From NCBI GenBank assembly GCA_016286205.1, contig JAEESF010000007.1, positions 1-64,000 of the forward strand: a stretch of 64,000 nucleotides of DNA, read 5' to 3'. Shown one piece after another: positions 1 through 7,616 of this stretch (position 1 is its first letter; each line of letters begins with the position of its first letter). Position numbers and translations under genes: made by a program. Source of the DNA: Colicola sp016286205 (GTDB lineage Bacteria; Bacteroidota; Bacteroidia; Bacteroidales; Paludibacteraceae). Under the pieces are notes generated by a model, which made no database searches, had not been told where the DNA came from, and saw nothing but the letters and a program-made list of their open reading frames with translations.

Positions 1-110
1 GAGGACTGCCGCCTGGCGGCATTAAAGTCTCCGGGGCCTCCGCTCTCCCCAAGGATTAGAAATCCCCGGGGACCCCTATAGATTAAAACGTAATGGATGA
101 AAAAACGCAC

Positions 111-169
111 TGCACTATTTGCACTATTTGCACTTTGAACGAGAAAGTGCAGAAAATGCAGAAAGTGCA
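111..169. repeat. symmetric array of 9-base repeats
   Basis: Three direct copies of a 9-base unit (TGCACTATT at 111 and 120, TGCACTTTG at 129) are followed, after a short spacer, by three copies of the reverse-complement half (AAAGTGCA at 144, AAAATGCA at 153, AAAGTGCA at 162), again exactly 9 bases apart. The whole is a two-sided palindromic array ending about 35 bases before the ATG at 206. It could be a multi-site operator or iteron-like binding region. No binding protein can be named. Confidence 0.6.
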
Positions 170-205
170 ATGCAAAATTTTACAAACACTAAACACAACA
201 TAACT

Positions 206-583
206 ATGGCACACATGGATACTTCCGACGGCATCAATTGCTTAGTCGGAGCAATAAGCAAAAAGAAAAGTTCGAAGAGACTGTCGGTCTCTCGCGTAAA
301 ACATTTCCGCGACCCGCTAACGGGCATGGAGATAAGTAAAGGACCTAATGAGTTCTACCTGCAGAACAAGCGCAACTATAGTCATGCACCACTGACTGCA
401 GCGGAAGAGGCACAGAAAGAGCGTTGGCGCGCAGCCTGCTTGCAGGCTGCTGCTATTCTAAGAGACCGTGCGCATCCGCGCTATGCGGAACTATATCACC
501 GCTGGCGTGCGCAACTGAATAATGCCAAACCCATTGCGCAGTTCGGCAATTTTATTCGCGCTGTACTGGCGCAGGAGCAGTAG
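206..583 (+). CDS. unknown small basic protein, 125 aa
   Basis: I do not recognise this protein. The reading frame is open from 119, but I prefer the ATG at 206 (MAHMDTSDG) because the first 29 codons of the longer version would be translated repeat array. The first third is Lys/Ser/Arg-rich. The rest contains DPLTGMEISKGPNEFYLQNK and an Ala/Arg-rich, probably helical C-terminus with no transmembrane segment. It stands alone between the 9-base repeat array and a strong terminator, so it is probably a single-gene transcript. A DNA- or RNA-binding role would fit its charge, but that is only a guess. Confidence 0.6.
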   Translation: MAHMDTSDGINCLVGAISKKKSSKRLSVSRVKHFRDPLTGMEISKGPNEFYLQNKRNYSHAPLTAAEEAQKERWRAACLQAAAILRDRAHPRYAELYHRWRAQLNNAKPIAQFGNFIRAVLAQEQ

Positions 584-588
584 AAAAG

Positions 589-611
589 AGCACCCTTCGG
601 GGTGCTTTTTT
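589..611 (+). terminator. rho-independent terminator
   Basis: A 7-base-pair stem AGCACCC/GGGTGCT closed by a TTCG tetraloop is followed by a run of T. It lies six bases after the stop codon of the preceding gene. Confidence 0.85.
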
Positions 612-651
612 GTGTCAAAATCAGCAAATTTTACGAAAAACACACAATAAA

Positions 652-683
652 TTTGTGTAAACAAAAATTTATTTGTACTTTTG
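652..683 (+). promoter_or_regulatory. Bacteroidota-type promoter
   Basis: TTTG at 652-655 and TACTTTTG (TAnnTTTG form) at 676-683 are separated by exactly 20 bases. The predicted start near 690 would put the conserved leader element 696-740 at the very 5' end of the transcript. Confidence 0.75.
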
Positions 684-695
684 CGAACGTTCTTT

Positions 696-740
696 AATGG
701 AGAATGCCGAAAATCCAATACAGAGTGGCTTAATGTTAAC
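696..740 (+). promoter_or_regulatory. conserved 5' leader element, copy 1
   Basis: This leader begins with AATGGAGAATGCCGAAAATC and continues through AGAGT and GGCTTAA. Nearly the same sequence recurs at 3860-3905, in both cases about 60 bases before a start codon. GGA can pair with the downstream TCC and GCC with the downstream GGC in an interleaved order, an H-type pseudoknot layout. A cis-acting RNA or protein-binding leader is possible. I cannot match it to a known riboswitch. Confidence 0.5.
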
Positions 741-755
741 CCAATCTAATAGCAT

Positions 756-1160
756 ATGACAACCTTAAAACATTTTATTGAAACATTGGTGTTTAATTGT
801 AACCTGGCGCACGTAGGAGTAAGATGTCTTTGGGATTCCCCAGACAATCCTACTCCTTGTCGCATTAGCGAGATAGATGACGTAAATCATAAGCGCTATT
901 TGACAACCAAATTCGACTCGAATTATTTAGATTACAATGATATATACTATAAAGTGTACTTCGCTGTTGACGACTCGAGGATAGGTTTTGATGGAGTGCA
1001 GACATATTTGGATAAAAATAAAAATGTTATAGCAGCAGACATTTCTCAGTGCCATCCGTCGTTAATCAACACAATGCAGATGTTGAAAATGTTCAATGGT
1101 ATTCCATATAAACATCTTGGTCGATCTAATGAGGTTAATGGATGGATTGTGTATTACTAA
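756..1160 (+). CDS. unknown protein, 134 aa
   Basis: I recognise no domain. The protein is acidic and rich in Asp, Tyr and Asn, with no signal peptide or transmembrane segment. It is expressed from the promoter at 652-683 through the conserved leader 696-740. The next gene, TerB-like, starts only 18 bases after its stop, so the two form a probable operon. Base composition is AT-rich like the rest of the first island. Confidence 0.6.
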   Translation: MTTLKHFIETLVFNCNLAHVGVRCLWDSPDNPTPCRISEIDDVNHKRYLTTKFDSNYLDYNDIYYKVYFAVDDSRIGFDGVQTYLDKNKNVIAADISQCHPSLINTMQMLKMFNGIPYKHLGRSNEVNGWIVYY

Positions 1161-1177
1161 CCCAAAATTCTAAAGTG

Positions 1178-1534
1178 ATGATTTTTACTAAAAATGAACA
1201 ATATGCAGTAGCATATGTAGTTGAGACAATGCTTCATTACGGCAGTGGTTCTGTTGTAGAAAGAGCCACGGCTCATAGTTTACTTTTCAAGGTGGGATAC
1301 AATCCTGTATCGGAAAGACATCCGGATATGATATTTCAGGATGTGATCGATACAGTTAAACCTATGCCGCTCGAAAAGAAAAAAGCCGTGTTAGCTATTC
1401 TTGCCAATATTATGGTAGCAGATGGAAATATTAAAAAGGAGAAACAACAATGGTTAAATACGGTGTCGACATATTGCTCCTGTCCCGATATAAGTTGGGA
1501 TGAAACATGGAAAATAATCGACTCATTGGATTAA
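1178..1534 (+). CDS. TerB-like protein
   Basis: The frame is open from 1142, but the ATG at 1178 (MIFTKNEQY) is preferred because it avoids overlap with the upstream gene. The C-terminal half has a helical segment with ILANIMVADGNIKKEKQQW, resembling the paired acidic motifs of the TerB/DjlA-type helical fold (ADG-x-I-xx-KE). A second such protein lies at 3917 and a third at the right edge. TerB-like domains occur in stress and phage-response gene clusters; this protein's own role is unknown. At 118 residues it is close to a minimal TerB domain. Confidence 0.55.
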   Translation: MIFTKNEQYAVAYVVETMLHYGSGSVVERATAHSLLFKVGYNPVSERHPDMIFQDVIDTVKPMPLEKKKAVLAILANIMVADGNIKKEKQQWLNTVSTYCSCPDISWDETWKIIDSLD

Positions 1535-1565
1535 TTGTAAGTTTTTTATATAATAGAAAATAACT

Positions 1566-2003
1566 ATGACAACATCAGAATTAAATCAGTACTTGCTTAC
1601 AAATGTAAAATGTAAACAAGGAGACTTTTTAAGTGGTTCAACTATAGGCGATGCATATGAATCATTGCGCAATGATGCTAGCATATACTGCTGGAGTGGT
1701 ATGGGTTCCGTAGTGAGACGAGTTTCTAATAGTACCGATTATTGCAGATGGATGCAAGGTTGTGCACAGCAAATGGCGCAAAGTGAGACACAAGAAGAAA
1801 GTGAAAGTAGAATTCTCCCGCGCGCCATTCATTGTGTTAAATCTGATGGGGATGACTTGTGCGATGAGCAAAGTATCGGTTGGTATTTAGCAGTTTATAT
1901 ATATATGCATTGTTTGGCCTATAATATATATTCTTTTGAGGTCTTGTTCCTAAGATTTTGGAGGATGTACTTTACAGAAACTTATCAAAGACAAATTAGG
2001 TAG
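1566..2003 (+). CDS. unknown protein, possibly decayed
   Basis: I do not recognise this 145-residue protein. It has several Cys residues and an aromatic-rich, hydrophobic C-terminus (YLAVYIYMHCLAYNIYSF) that looks unlike a finished domain. It lies 31 bases after the TerB-like gene, in the same direction. Directly downstream is the tail of a broken DarT-like gene (2033-2152). The odd C-terminus may therefore result from a frameshift or deletion that joined two gene remnants. A small membrane-associated protein is the alternative. Confidence 0.4.
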   Translation: MTTSELNQYLLTNVKCKQGDFLSGSTIGDAYESLRNDASIYCWSGMGSVVRRVSNSTDYCRWMQGCAQQMAQSETQEESESRILPRAIHCVKSDGDDLCDEQSIGWYLAVYIYMHCLAYNIYSFEVLFLRFWRMYFTETYQRQIR

Positions 2004-2032
2004 TTGTTTTTACAAACTACAGAAGTGTCCTT

Positions 2033-2152
2033 ATGAGGTGCGTCTTTGCAAAACTCGTCATGCTTAAGAAGCAGCATGACGCAGAGATAATGGTCAAAGA
2101 ATGTGTACCTATTGAGTACATTGTTAACATTGATAATCCTGACGAATTTTAG
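2033..2152 (+). pseudogene. C-terminal remnant of a DarT-like gene
   Basis: Translated from 2033, the fragment ends in AEIMVKECVPIEYIVNIDNP followed by DEF. This closely matches the last residues of the large protein at 4422-6584 (AEVMIKNHIPIEYILNIDNP, then DSF), including the Glu that is catalytic in DarT-type enzymes. Only about 39 codons remain and the frame is closed by a stop at 1997, so this is the end of a deleted or frameshifted paralog. It shows that this locus once held two copies of the domain. Confidence 0.65.
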
Positions 2153-2163
2153 TTTTATATATT

Positions 2164-3027
2164 ATGGCACTGACATCTAATCCTCTTTTCTCAAAGGAAA
2201 GCATGAAAAAAGCCACAAGTAGTCTTGGCTGGGCTTCTTACACACTTTGTTATGACAACAATGACCTTCCGGAACAGGAGAAAGCCGGAAAGGAACTTTT
2301 GCAAGCAAAATGGATCTTGGCTACAATCTCAAGTCATGTTTTTGACTATTATCCGATAGAATATTATCTTGCTGACGATGAACACAGGGAGTATTTGGAT
2401 TTTTATAATTGGTTTATGGAACACATGTCAGTAGGGTTGAGGAATGCACTTGAGTTCGTTGAGAAAAACTATGCCGTTCTCGAAACCATTACACGGGATA
2501 AATGGAATCAACACCGCGTGCCTGTGCGTAAACCAGACGAGGAAGCCCATGTCAAAGCTCTTTTTGAGGCATTGATAGAGAACTCTGACGAGTTGTTCGT
2601 TTTGCTCAACAGCCCGAAAAAGGTTAATGATACGGACAAACCCTCTGCGGCATTGATTAAGGAGTTGATTAATGGTATCACTGCCATTCAGGAATCTTGT
2701 CAGAAGTTTGCCGATGCACATCCGGAAGCGGGCATGGATGCTATGCAGGTGTTCCAGTTCCAACAAAGTATGGAACTTTTTAAGAATCCCTTACGGCAAG
2801 CATGGCAGGTGTACCACTATGGGTGGCACTCCGATTTTTGGGAAGAAGGAGATTCTATGTTTGAGTACATGATGTATGAAGTAAAAGCGAAGGAAATGCT
2901 TCAAGACTTGGTGAAGTCGTTGAGTAGTGAATCTCTTTTTGACGCTTTTCCGGGAGGTCACAAGATTACTGAGGGTCTCTTAAAAGTGTATAAACACCTT
3001 TTGACTCAAGACCTTAGTGGTGAATAA
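2164..3027 (+). CDS. unknown helical protein, 287 aa
   Basis: I recognise no family. The protein is soluble, acidic and predicted mostly helical, with many Trp and Tyr residues (YHYGWHSDFWEEGDSMFEYM) and no signal peptide or membrane segment. It starts 11 bases after the DarT-like remnant. It is followed after 35 bases by another unknown acidic protein (3063), so the two are probably co-transcribed. Nothing in the sequence indicates catalysis. Confidence 0.65.
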   Translation: MALTSNPLFSKESMKKATSSLGWASYTLCYDNNDLPEQEKAGKELLQAKWILATISSHVFDYYPIEYYLADDEHREYLDFYNWFMEHMSVGLRNALEFVEKNYAVLETITRDKWNQHRVPVRKPDEEAHVKALFEALIENSDELFVLLNSPKKVNDTDKPSAALIKELINGITAIQESCQKFADAHPEAGMDAMQVFQFQQSMELFKNPLRQAWQVYHYGWHSDFWEEGDSMFEYMMYEVKAKEMLQDLVKSLSSESLFDAFPGGHKITEGLLKVYKHLLTQDLSGE

Positions 3028-3062
3028 AAATTTGTAATATTAACAATATAAATATTTGACTT

Positions 3063-3755
3063 ATGGGCTTCATGGATTTTTTTGTTGATGGTGACCCCAT
3101 CAAATCTAAAGTTGACACATGTATCGCTTTGTTCGAACGCAATGACATTCCGTCGCTGCAGCAGTCATTGTTTGAGCTCTATCAAGAGTTTAATCGCGCC
3201 GGAGGTGGTGCAAAGATTATTAACTTTGAGCAGAAGGATAGATTGTGTGAGTGCTTTATCAACATGCTTAACTATGACTGGATGCATGATTCTGACATCA
3301 GGGAAGTATGGGCAGAGGATGGTTTTTACTGCATTGCAACCTACCTTAATAACGACGCTAAAACCATGCAAGATATTTTTGCAGGTTCTCTTGATTTGTT
3401 CCTTCTTATTCACGCAGGAGAAAGACATCTGTATCCTAAGTTCAACGACGTTCTGCGTAAGGTTAAGATGAAAGTCTCCATGATGGGACCGATGGCTGGT
3501 CCTGAAGCAGAGATTTTCACTAATGAGGACTTTGAAGGTGGTGCTCCATATGTTCTTCGCCAATTCAAGTTCTTTGCCGCCACGTGGATTTCTAAGGTTG
3601 AAAGGCAACACCCTGAGATTATTTCGCCAGCTCTCCGCCCTGCGTTTGAAAAGGCTAAAGCGGACTACGAGTTTGCGTCCATTCCACCTGACACGCAATT
3701 GGCAAAGATGAACTTCTTTGCAAAGATTATAGAAAGTATATTAGAAGATATGTGA
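3063..3755 (+). CDS. unknown helical protein, 230 aa
   Basis: This is an unrecognised acidic protein that starts MGFMDFFVDGDPIKSKVD. A compact helical fold is likely. There is no signal peptide, transmembrane segment or obvious metal-binding cluster. It follows the unknown gene at 2164 by 35 bases on the same strand. The stop is followed by a 161-base gap that carries the second copy of the conserved leader, which begins a new unit. Confidence 0.65.
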   Translation: MGFMDFFVDGDPIKSKVDTCIALFERNDIPSLQQSLFELYQEFNRAGGGAKIINFEQKDRLCECFINMLNYDWMHDSDIREVWAEDGFYCIATYLNNDAKTMQDIFAGSLDLFLLIHAGERHLYPKFNDVLRKVKMKVSMMGPMAGPEAEIFTNEDFEGGAPYVLRQFKFFAATWISKVERQHPEIISPALRPAFEKAKADYEFASIPPDTQLAKMNFFAKIIESILEDM

Positions 3756-3859
3756 TAACGCGCGTACAATTATGAAATGAGTAGTGTTTTTTGCCCGATT
3801 ATTTCCGTTCGTTATGCCTCTCAAGCAATTACCGCAAATTATACTAATAAAAAAGATTG

Positions 3860-3905
3860 AATGGAGAATGCCGAAAATCCTTTAAAGAGTAGGCTTAACT
3901 TAACA
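3860..3905 (+). promoter_or_regulatory. conserved 5' leader element, copy 2
   Basis: This is the second copy of the leader at 696-740. It shares a 20-base core (ATGGAGAATGCCGAAAATCC) and the downstream AGAGT...GGCTTAA...TTAAC, and it ends about 12 bases before the ATG at 3917. The bases between the cores differ while the GGA/TCC and GCC/GGC pairs are kept, as a conserved RNA fold would require. No clear TAnnTTTG box is visible upstream. Confidence 0.5.
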
Positions 3906-3916
3906 AAAATAATACT

Positions 3917-4294
3917 ATGCAATTTTCAGGAAAAGAAATGGCAGCACTATTGAAAGCTGCAAAATTAATGGCATTGGCAGATGGTAGGATGACAGAAGAT
4001 GAGAAAAAGGTTATGATTGCTGATCTGAAGAGTTTCGGTGTTAATATTGATACCCTTCAGTCTGTTGCAATGGAGGCCGCAGCAGATGCAATGGAGGGAG
4101 CAGAAGTGCTCGCTGTATTGTCAGCTATGAACTCGGAACAGAAAAAATACGCATGTGGTTATTTGGCGAGTGTAATGGCAGCGGATGGTGAAATTCATAA
4201 TAAGGAAGTAGAATTATGGACGCTCATATCGCTGCTTGCAGGTTTTCCTACAATGAGTGCTGGTGAGGCTATCGCGTTTTGGCAAACGCATTGA
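3917..4294 (+). CDS. TerB-like protein
   Basis: This 125-residue helical protein contains two acidic TerB-like motifs: MALADGRMTEDEKKVM (about residues 18-33) and MAADGEIHNKEVELW (about residues 91-105). The duplicated ADG-x-[IM]-xx-[KE]-E pattern is the signature I use for the TerB fold. It is preceded by the conserved leader 3860-3905 and followed by a hairpin, so it is probably expressed alone. TerB domains are linked to stress-response and anti-phage clusters. The specific role is not visible. Confidence 0.7.
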   Translation: MQFSGKEMAALLKAAKLMALADGRMTEDEKKVMIADLKSFGVNIDTLQSVAMEAAADAMEGAEVLAVLSAMNSEQKKYACGYLASVMAADGEIHNKEVELWTLISLLAGFPTMSAGEAIAFWQTH

Positions 4295-4300
4295 CAAAAT

Positions 4301-4333
4301 CAGAAGGCATAACCATTGCGGTTGTGCCTTCTG
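4301..4333 (+). terminator. hairpin terminator (weak U tract)
   Basis: The stem CAGAAGGCA/TGCCTTCTG is extended by AACC/GGTT around a small loop. It starts seven bases after the TerB-like stop. It is followed by AGCCTTTTAG rather than a clean T run, so termination may be partial. Confidence 0.6.
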
Positions 4334-4421
4334 AGCCTTTTAGTATGGATAGAGTAGTGTAGAATATTTTTATTATCGAAGAATTCGTGGTTGCTGCGAG
4401 AAAAATATTGTCCGAGAATTA

Positions 4422-6584
4422 ATGGATACGTTTGATTTATCACACGATTTATGTGAGGCAAAACAAAACTTAGAAGGGTGGAAATGGCTTCATGGGGAGC
4501 AGAAATATCCGCATATAATTGCTGAAAATATGATGCGGAGAGTCTATGCTATGGATTTGATATGGAAGGATTTTGAATCTCGAGAATTGCCTTCCTTTAG
4601 TACCTTGACGGCTTTTTTAGAAATGGAATCCATTTACCAAGAGAAAGTGCAACAAGTCGTTAATCCCAATCTAAGTGAGTGGCTAGATTTTCGCCGCTCT
4701 ACATTAATTGGTGGTATTTCATATGCATATTGGGATGGTCTTGCTACACCTGCAGAAACAAACGATTCTATTCTTGAAGAAATAGAGTTTTCATACATTT
4801 TCCATTTCCTTGTAGACAAGTGTGTTCTTTATTGGATTGCTTATTGTCAGTCAGGGGTCGATCCCAAAACGGCTATGGGTAGAATGACTGGTAAGGTTTT
4901 TGCAAACGATGAGGATTATACATATGATAAAATGAAAGCATTCTTTCAAGAAGAACTTGTAAAAATCTACATGCATAAACATATGCCCAATGGTGCTCAA
5001 GAACATTCTTTTGTATTTTTGGGTGATAAATTCTCGCAACCAACATCCAATATTAGTGCCTACATCTGTTCTACTCCCGGATTATGTTCCTATATTGAAA
5101 GTCATCCTAAAATAAAGGACATGGAAACTCTGTGGCGTGGATTTGAGTTAGATTGTTATGATAAAGGCTGCCTTACTCCTCTAATAAGAACTCGTATGGA
5201 TAATATTCGAAAAAATTATCCAACGACAGAAGAGAATCTGGATAAATTTCGAACGGTCGATTTAAGAAAAGCGCTAAAAGATGGTTATGACATAGAAGAA
5301 TATAACCGTCGGTTAGTTCAACATGAGGAAATTGTCGATTTCTTTGCCGTGTGTGAACACCCTTATGTTTGTTCTCAGATAGCGAGAGATTTGCTAAAGA
5401 ATGAGAAATTAAAAGCAAAAGGTCTTTCATATCTCCAAGAAGCTCTAAATGCTGCATTTAGCTTTCCTAATCCATTTTTGCACAATAAAGAGGCTATCTA
5501 CGGATGTGTAGACGCGTTGGCGCAATTATCTGATTTGTTGTCAATAGTTGATAAAGAAGATTTTAAGGAACTCTTTGGATTTTCCCTGTTCAAGGTTCGG
5601 TATCTGTTGCTCAAACGTAGTGTGTGTCTAAGTACCAATACCAAAGAGACATGGCATTATAAGTGGGCTCTTGCTGATCTAATTGATGAGAATCGCCAAG
5701 AAATTACAAAAGAAGAGATCAGAGACGAGTATATAGAATATTACATATCATATTTGCGTTGCACTAATGAATATAGTGAAGGAAAGTACTATTTGGCAGA
5801 AATACTCTTTAGACAATTTGAAAGTAATGTGTATAATCTATATTGGATAGGTAATCTTCATATAGAAGAACGTGACGTGGCGGATCTTATGCGATTTCTC
5901 CAAGTGGTTCAATCTGATCATACGATGACACTATCGTTGTTCTTCGCCGAAGTACGCTATCATTCAATTCATCCATCTACTAACAATTCTCCTAACACAT
6001 GGTCTAAAATATTTACCGAAGAGGAGCAGCGTAAGATAGATATTGCGACGCTAAAAGATGCAGCGTCGGAATATAGGCGATTCTTTGAAGGGCATAAAAT
6101 AGATTACTTATACCATTTTACAGATAGAAAGAATATTGATTCAATCAAACAATATGGCGGATTATTCTCTTGCCGCTATCTAAAGAATAATCAGATTGCT
6201 ACATATTCGGGTGGGGACGAAGAATTGCAACGTGTTGACCGTGAATTTGGCTTGGATGACTATGTGCGGTTAAGTTTTATTCCTAGACACCCGATGGGAA
6301 GACGCTTAAAAATAAATAATAATCGGGATTTTGTGGTATTAAAAATTCGTAAAGATGTCGCTTTTAGTAAAGATACCTTGTTTTCTGATGTTAATGCAGC
6401 GACTCAGGAGCACCATCACGGAGGCGGTATTGAAGATCTAAAGGCTGTAAATCTTGAGATTATAAATATTGATTATGCTTCCATGGATAGCGTAATACAC
6501 GAAAAGAAAACAGCGGAAGTGATGATTAAGAATCATATTCCTATTGAATATATTCTCAATATAGACAATCCTGACTCGTTTTAA
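4422..6584 (+). CDS. large protein with C-terminal DarT-like ADP-ribosyltransferase domain
   Basis: This 720-residue protein has about 560 N-terminal residues that I do not recognise; they are mostly helical, with no signal peptide. The C-terminal domain (about 561-720) resembles DUF4433/DarT. It has LYHFTDRKNIDSI with His565, then GLFSC, LDDYVRLSFIPRHPMGRR, FSDVNAATQEH and TAEVMIKNHIPIEYI, where Glu699 occupies the position of the DarT catalytic glutamate. DarT enzymes ADP-ribosylate thymidine in single-stranded DNA using NAD+; they are toxins and phage-defence effectors. Ordinary DarT is only about 200 residues long, so the long N-terminus is unusual and may be a sensor or an inhibitory part. 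No DarG macrodomain gene is adjacent. Two small unknown genes (6597, 7049) follow in the same unit and are candidate partners. Activity and target are inferred. Confidence 0.65.
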   Translation: MDTFDLSHDLCEAKQNLEGWKWLHGEQKYPHIIAENMMRRVYAMDLIWKDFESRELPSFSTLTAFLEMESIYQEKVQQVVNPNLSEWLDFRRSTLIGGISYAYWDGLATPAETNDSILEEIEFSYIFHFLVDKCVLYWIAYCQSGVDPKTAMGRMTGKVFANDEDYTYDKMKAFFQEELVKIYMHKHMPNGAQEHSFVFLGDKFSQPTSNISAYICSTPGLCSYIESHPKIKDMETLWRGFELDCYDKGCLTPLIRTRMDNIRKNYPTTEENLDKFRTVDLRKALKDGYDIEEYNRRLVQHEEIVDFFAVCEHPYVCSQIARDLLKNEKLKAKGLSYLQEALNAAFSFPNPFLHNKEAIYGCVDALAQLSDLLSIVDKEDFKELFGFSLFKVRYLLLKRSVCLSTNTKETWHYKWALADLIDENRQEITKEEIRDEYIEYYISYLRCTNEYSEGKYYLAEILFRQFESNVYNLYWIGNLHIEERDVADLMRFLQVVQSDHTMTLSLFFAEVRYHSIHPSTNNSPNTWSKIFTEEEQRKIDIATLKDAASEYRRFFEGHKIDYLYHFTDRKNIDSIKQYGGLFSCRYLKNNQIATYSGGDEELQRVDREFGLDDYVRLSFIPRHPMGRRLKINNNRDFVVLKIRKDVAFSKDTLFSDVNAATQEHHHGGGIEDLKAVNLEIINIDYASMDSVIHEKKTAEVMIKNHIPIEYILNIDNPDSF

Positions 6585-6596
6585 ACAATTTAACAT

Positions 6597-7037
6597 ATGG
6601 ATTCATACAAACCATTTCAAACATTTATACTCCCGGCAATCATGACTTTTGGGGCTACTCGTTATGAGGAATATCAAAATGGTCAAATGATAGATTCCGG
6701 TATGTCAACAATTGTAGTTCGTTTATCTCCATTAGAGGGTGGAAGGATAGGTTGCATTATCGGGTATAATAACTTAACTGATAAATTAATGAGTTGTAGT
6801 TTTGATGCATGCATTACCTTACACGATAGGCTGTTAATGATTAATAATCCTTGCGTCACAAATGCGCATATCCCGGTAACAGAGATGTTGTCTTCTTTAG
6901 TAGGGCATACCCGTGAGCAACATGATTTTTTACCCATTGAACCTGTTGTTGGCAGCATTTATACGGAAAATGGAGATATCGCAAAGTTGTCCTTTACGAT
7001 GTCAAATCCAGAGCGACTAATCGAATTATTTAATTAA
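6597..7037 (+). CDS. unknown protein in DarT-like operon, 146 aa
   Basis: This soluble protein is unrecognised and probably rich in beta strands. It contains the segments IVVRLSPLEGGRIGCIIGY and VVGSIYTENGDIAKLSF. It starts 12 bases after the DarT-like gene and is followed 11 bases later by another small gene, so all three are likely co-transcribed. By position it could be an immunity or accessory factor, but no antitoxin family is recognisable. It has no transmembrane segment. Confidence 0.6.
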   Translation: MDSYKPFQTFILPAIMTFGATRYEEYQNGQMIDSGMSTIVVRLSPLEGGRIGCIIGYNNLTDKLMSCSFDACITLHDRLLMINNPCVTNAHIPVTEMLSSLVGHTREQHDFLPIEPVVGSIYTENGDIAKLSFTMSNPERLIELFN

Positions 7038-7048
7038 ATTCATGTATT

Positions 7049-7357
7049 ATGGAAGAACTTACTGTATTTCAATCAACGCATCACAAGCGTTTTGAGCATG
7101 GCATCGAAGTTTCTCAAGCCGCTGTGTCTCGCATTGTAAAAATGGAGTTTAGTCCGGACTTTTCTCGGATGGTGTTTAGTGTAGATCCTACACTAACGCC
7201 TAAACCCGCTGCGCGGGTGGCAGAGAATGGCAATGTTCTCATATATCAAGGCATTGATCCGGATTATCGTTTTGAACTTGAAAGAATTGGCGATCAACTA
7301 AGGCGTGTTTCCCTCTTTAGAATGGATCGCAACTTAGAAATTAGATATCTGAATTAG
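7049..7357 (+). CDS. unknown protein in DarT-like operon, 102 aa
   Basis: This is a small, unrecognised, beta-rich protein, MEELTVFQSTHHKRFEHG at the start and IRYLN at the end. It is the last gene of the three-gene unit beginning at 4422, and two strong hairpins follow its stop. Its size and position would suit a small antitoxin or adaptor, but no sequence motif supports this. Confidence 0.55.
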   Translation: MEELTVFQSTHHKRFEHGIEVSQAAVSRIVKMEFSPDFSRMVFSVDPTLTPKPAARVAENGNVLIYQGIDPDYRFELERIGDQLRRVSLFRMDRNLEIRYLN

Positions 7358-7380
7358 TATACTGGGATAAATAAAAGAAG

Positions 7381-7408
7381 TGTGAGTCTTTCCATTTGAA
7401 GACTCACA
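7381..7408 (+). terminator. hairpin after DarT-like operon
   Basis: A perfect 10-base-pair stem TGTGAGTCTT/AAGACTCACA has an 8-base loop. It is followed within a few bases by TTTTCTT. It probably ends the 4422-7357 transcript. Confidence 0.65.
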
Positions 7409-7424
7409 CATATGGTTTTCTTCC

Positions 7425-7448
7425 ACGCGCGTGCATGAGCACGCGCGT
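7425..7448. terminator. second, GC-rich hairpin
   Basis: A perfect 10-base-pair stem ACGCGCGTGC/GCACGCGCGT has a 4-base ATGA loop, only 16 bases after the previous hairpin. The downstream T tract is interrupted (TCCTTTATATTG). It could be a back-up terminator or a palindromic protein site. Confidence 0.5.
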
Positions 7449-7511
7449 TCCTTTATATTGCATTTTTTATCCTGTGATTTATTGGAAAATTCTGCCAAAA
7501 TCTCTATAATT

Positions 7512-7526
7512 GTATAAAAAACATAC
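7512..7526. promoter_or_regulatory. imperfect copy of the GTATA palindrome
   Basis: GTATAAAAAACATAC is a near copy of the perfect palindrome at 7617-7633, about 105 bases upstream of it. It may be a distal operator of the same regulator, but chance in AT-rich sequence cannot be excluded. Confidence 0.35.
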
Positions 7527-7616
7527 TTGCGTTCAAAATTTTCATTAATTCCCTTATTTATCATAGATAAATAACACAAAAAACAGCAAAATAAAAAATC
7601 AAAAAAATGCATTATT

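Noticed and set aside
491..718. 75-codon - strand frame
   Set aside because: Antisense to the 206 gene, its terminator and the following promoter; a shadow frame.
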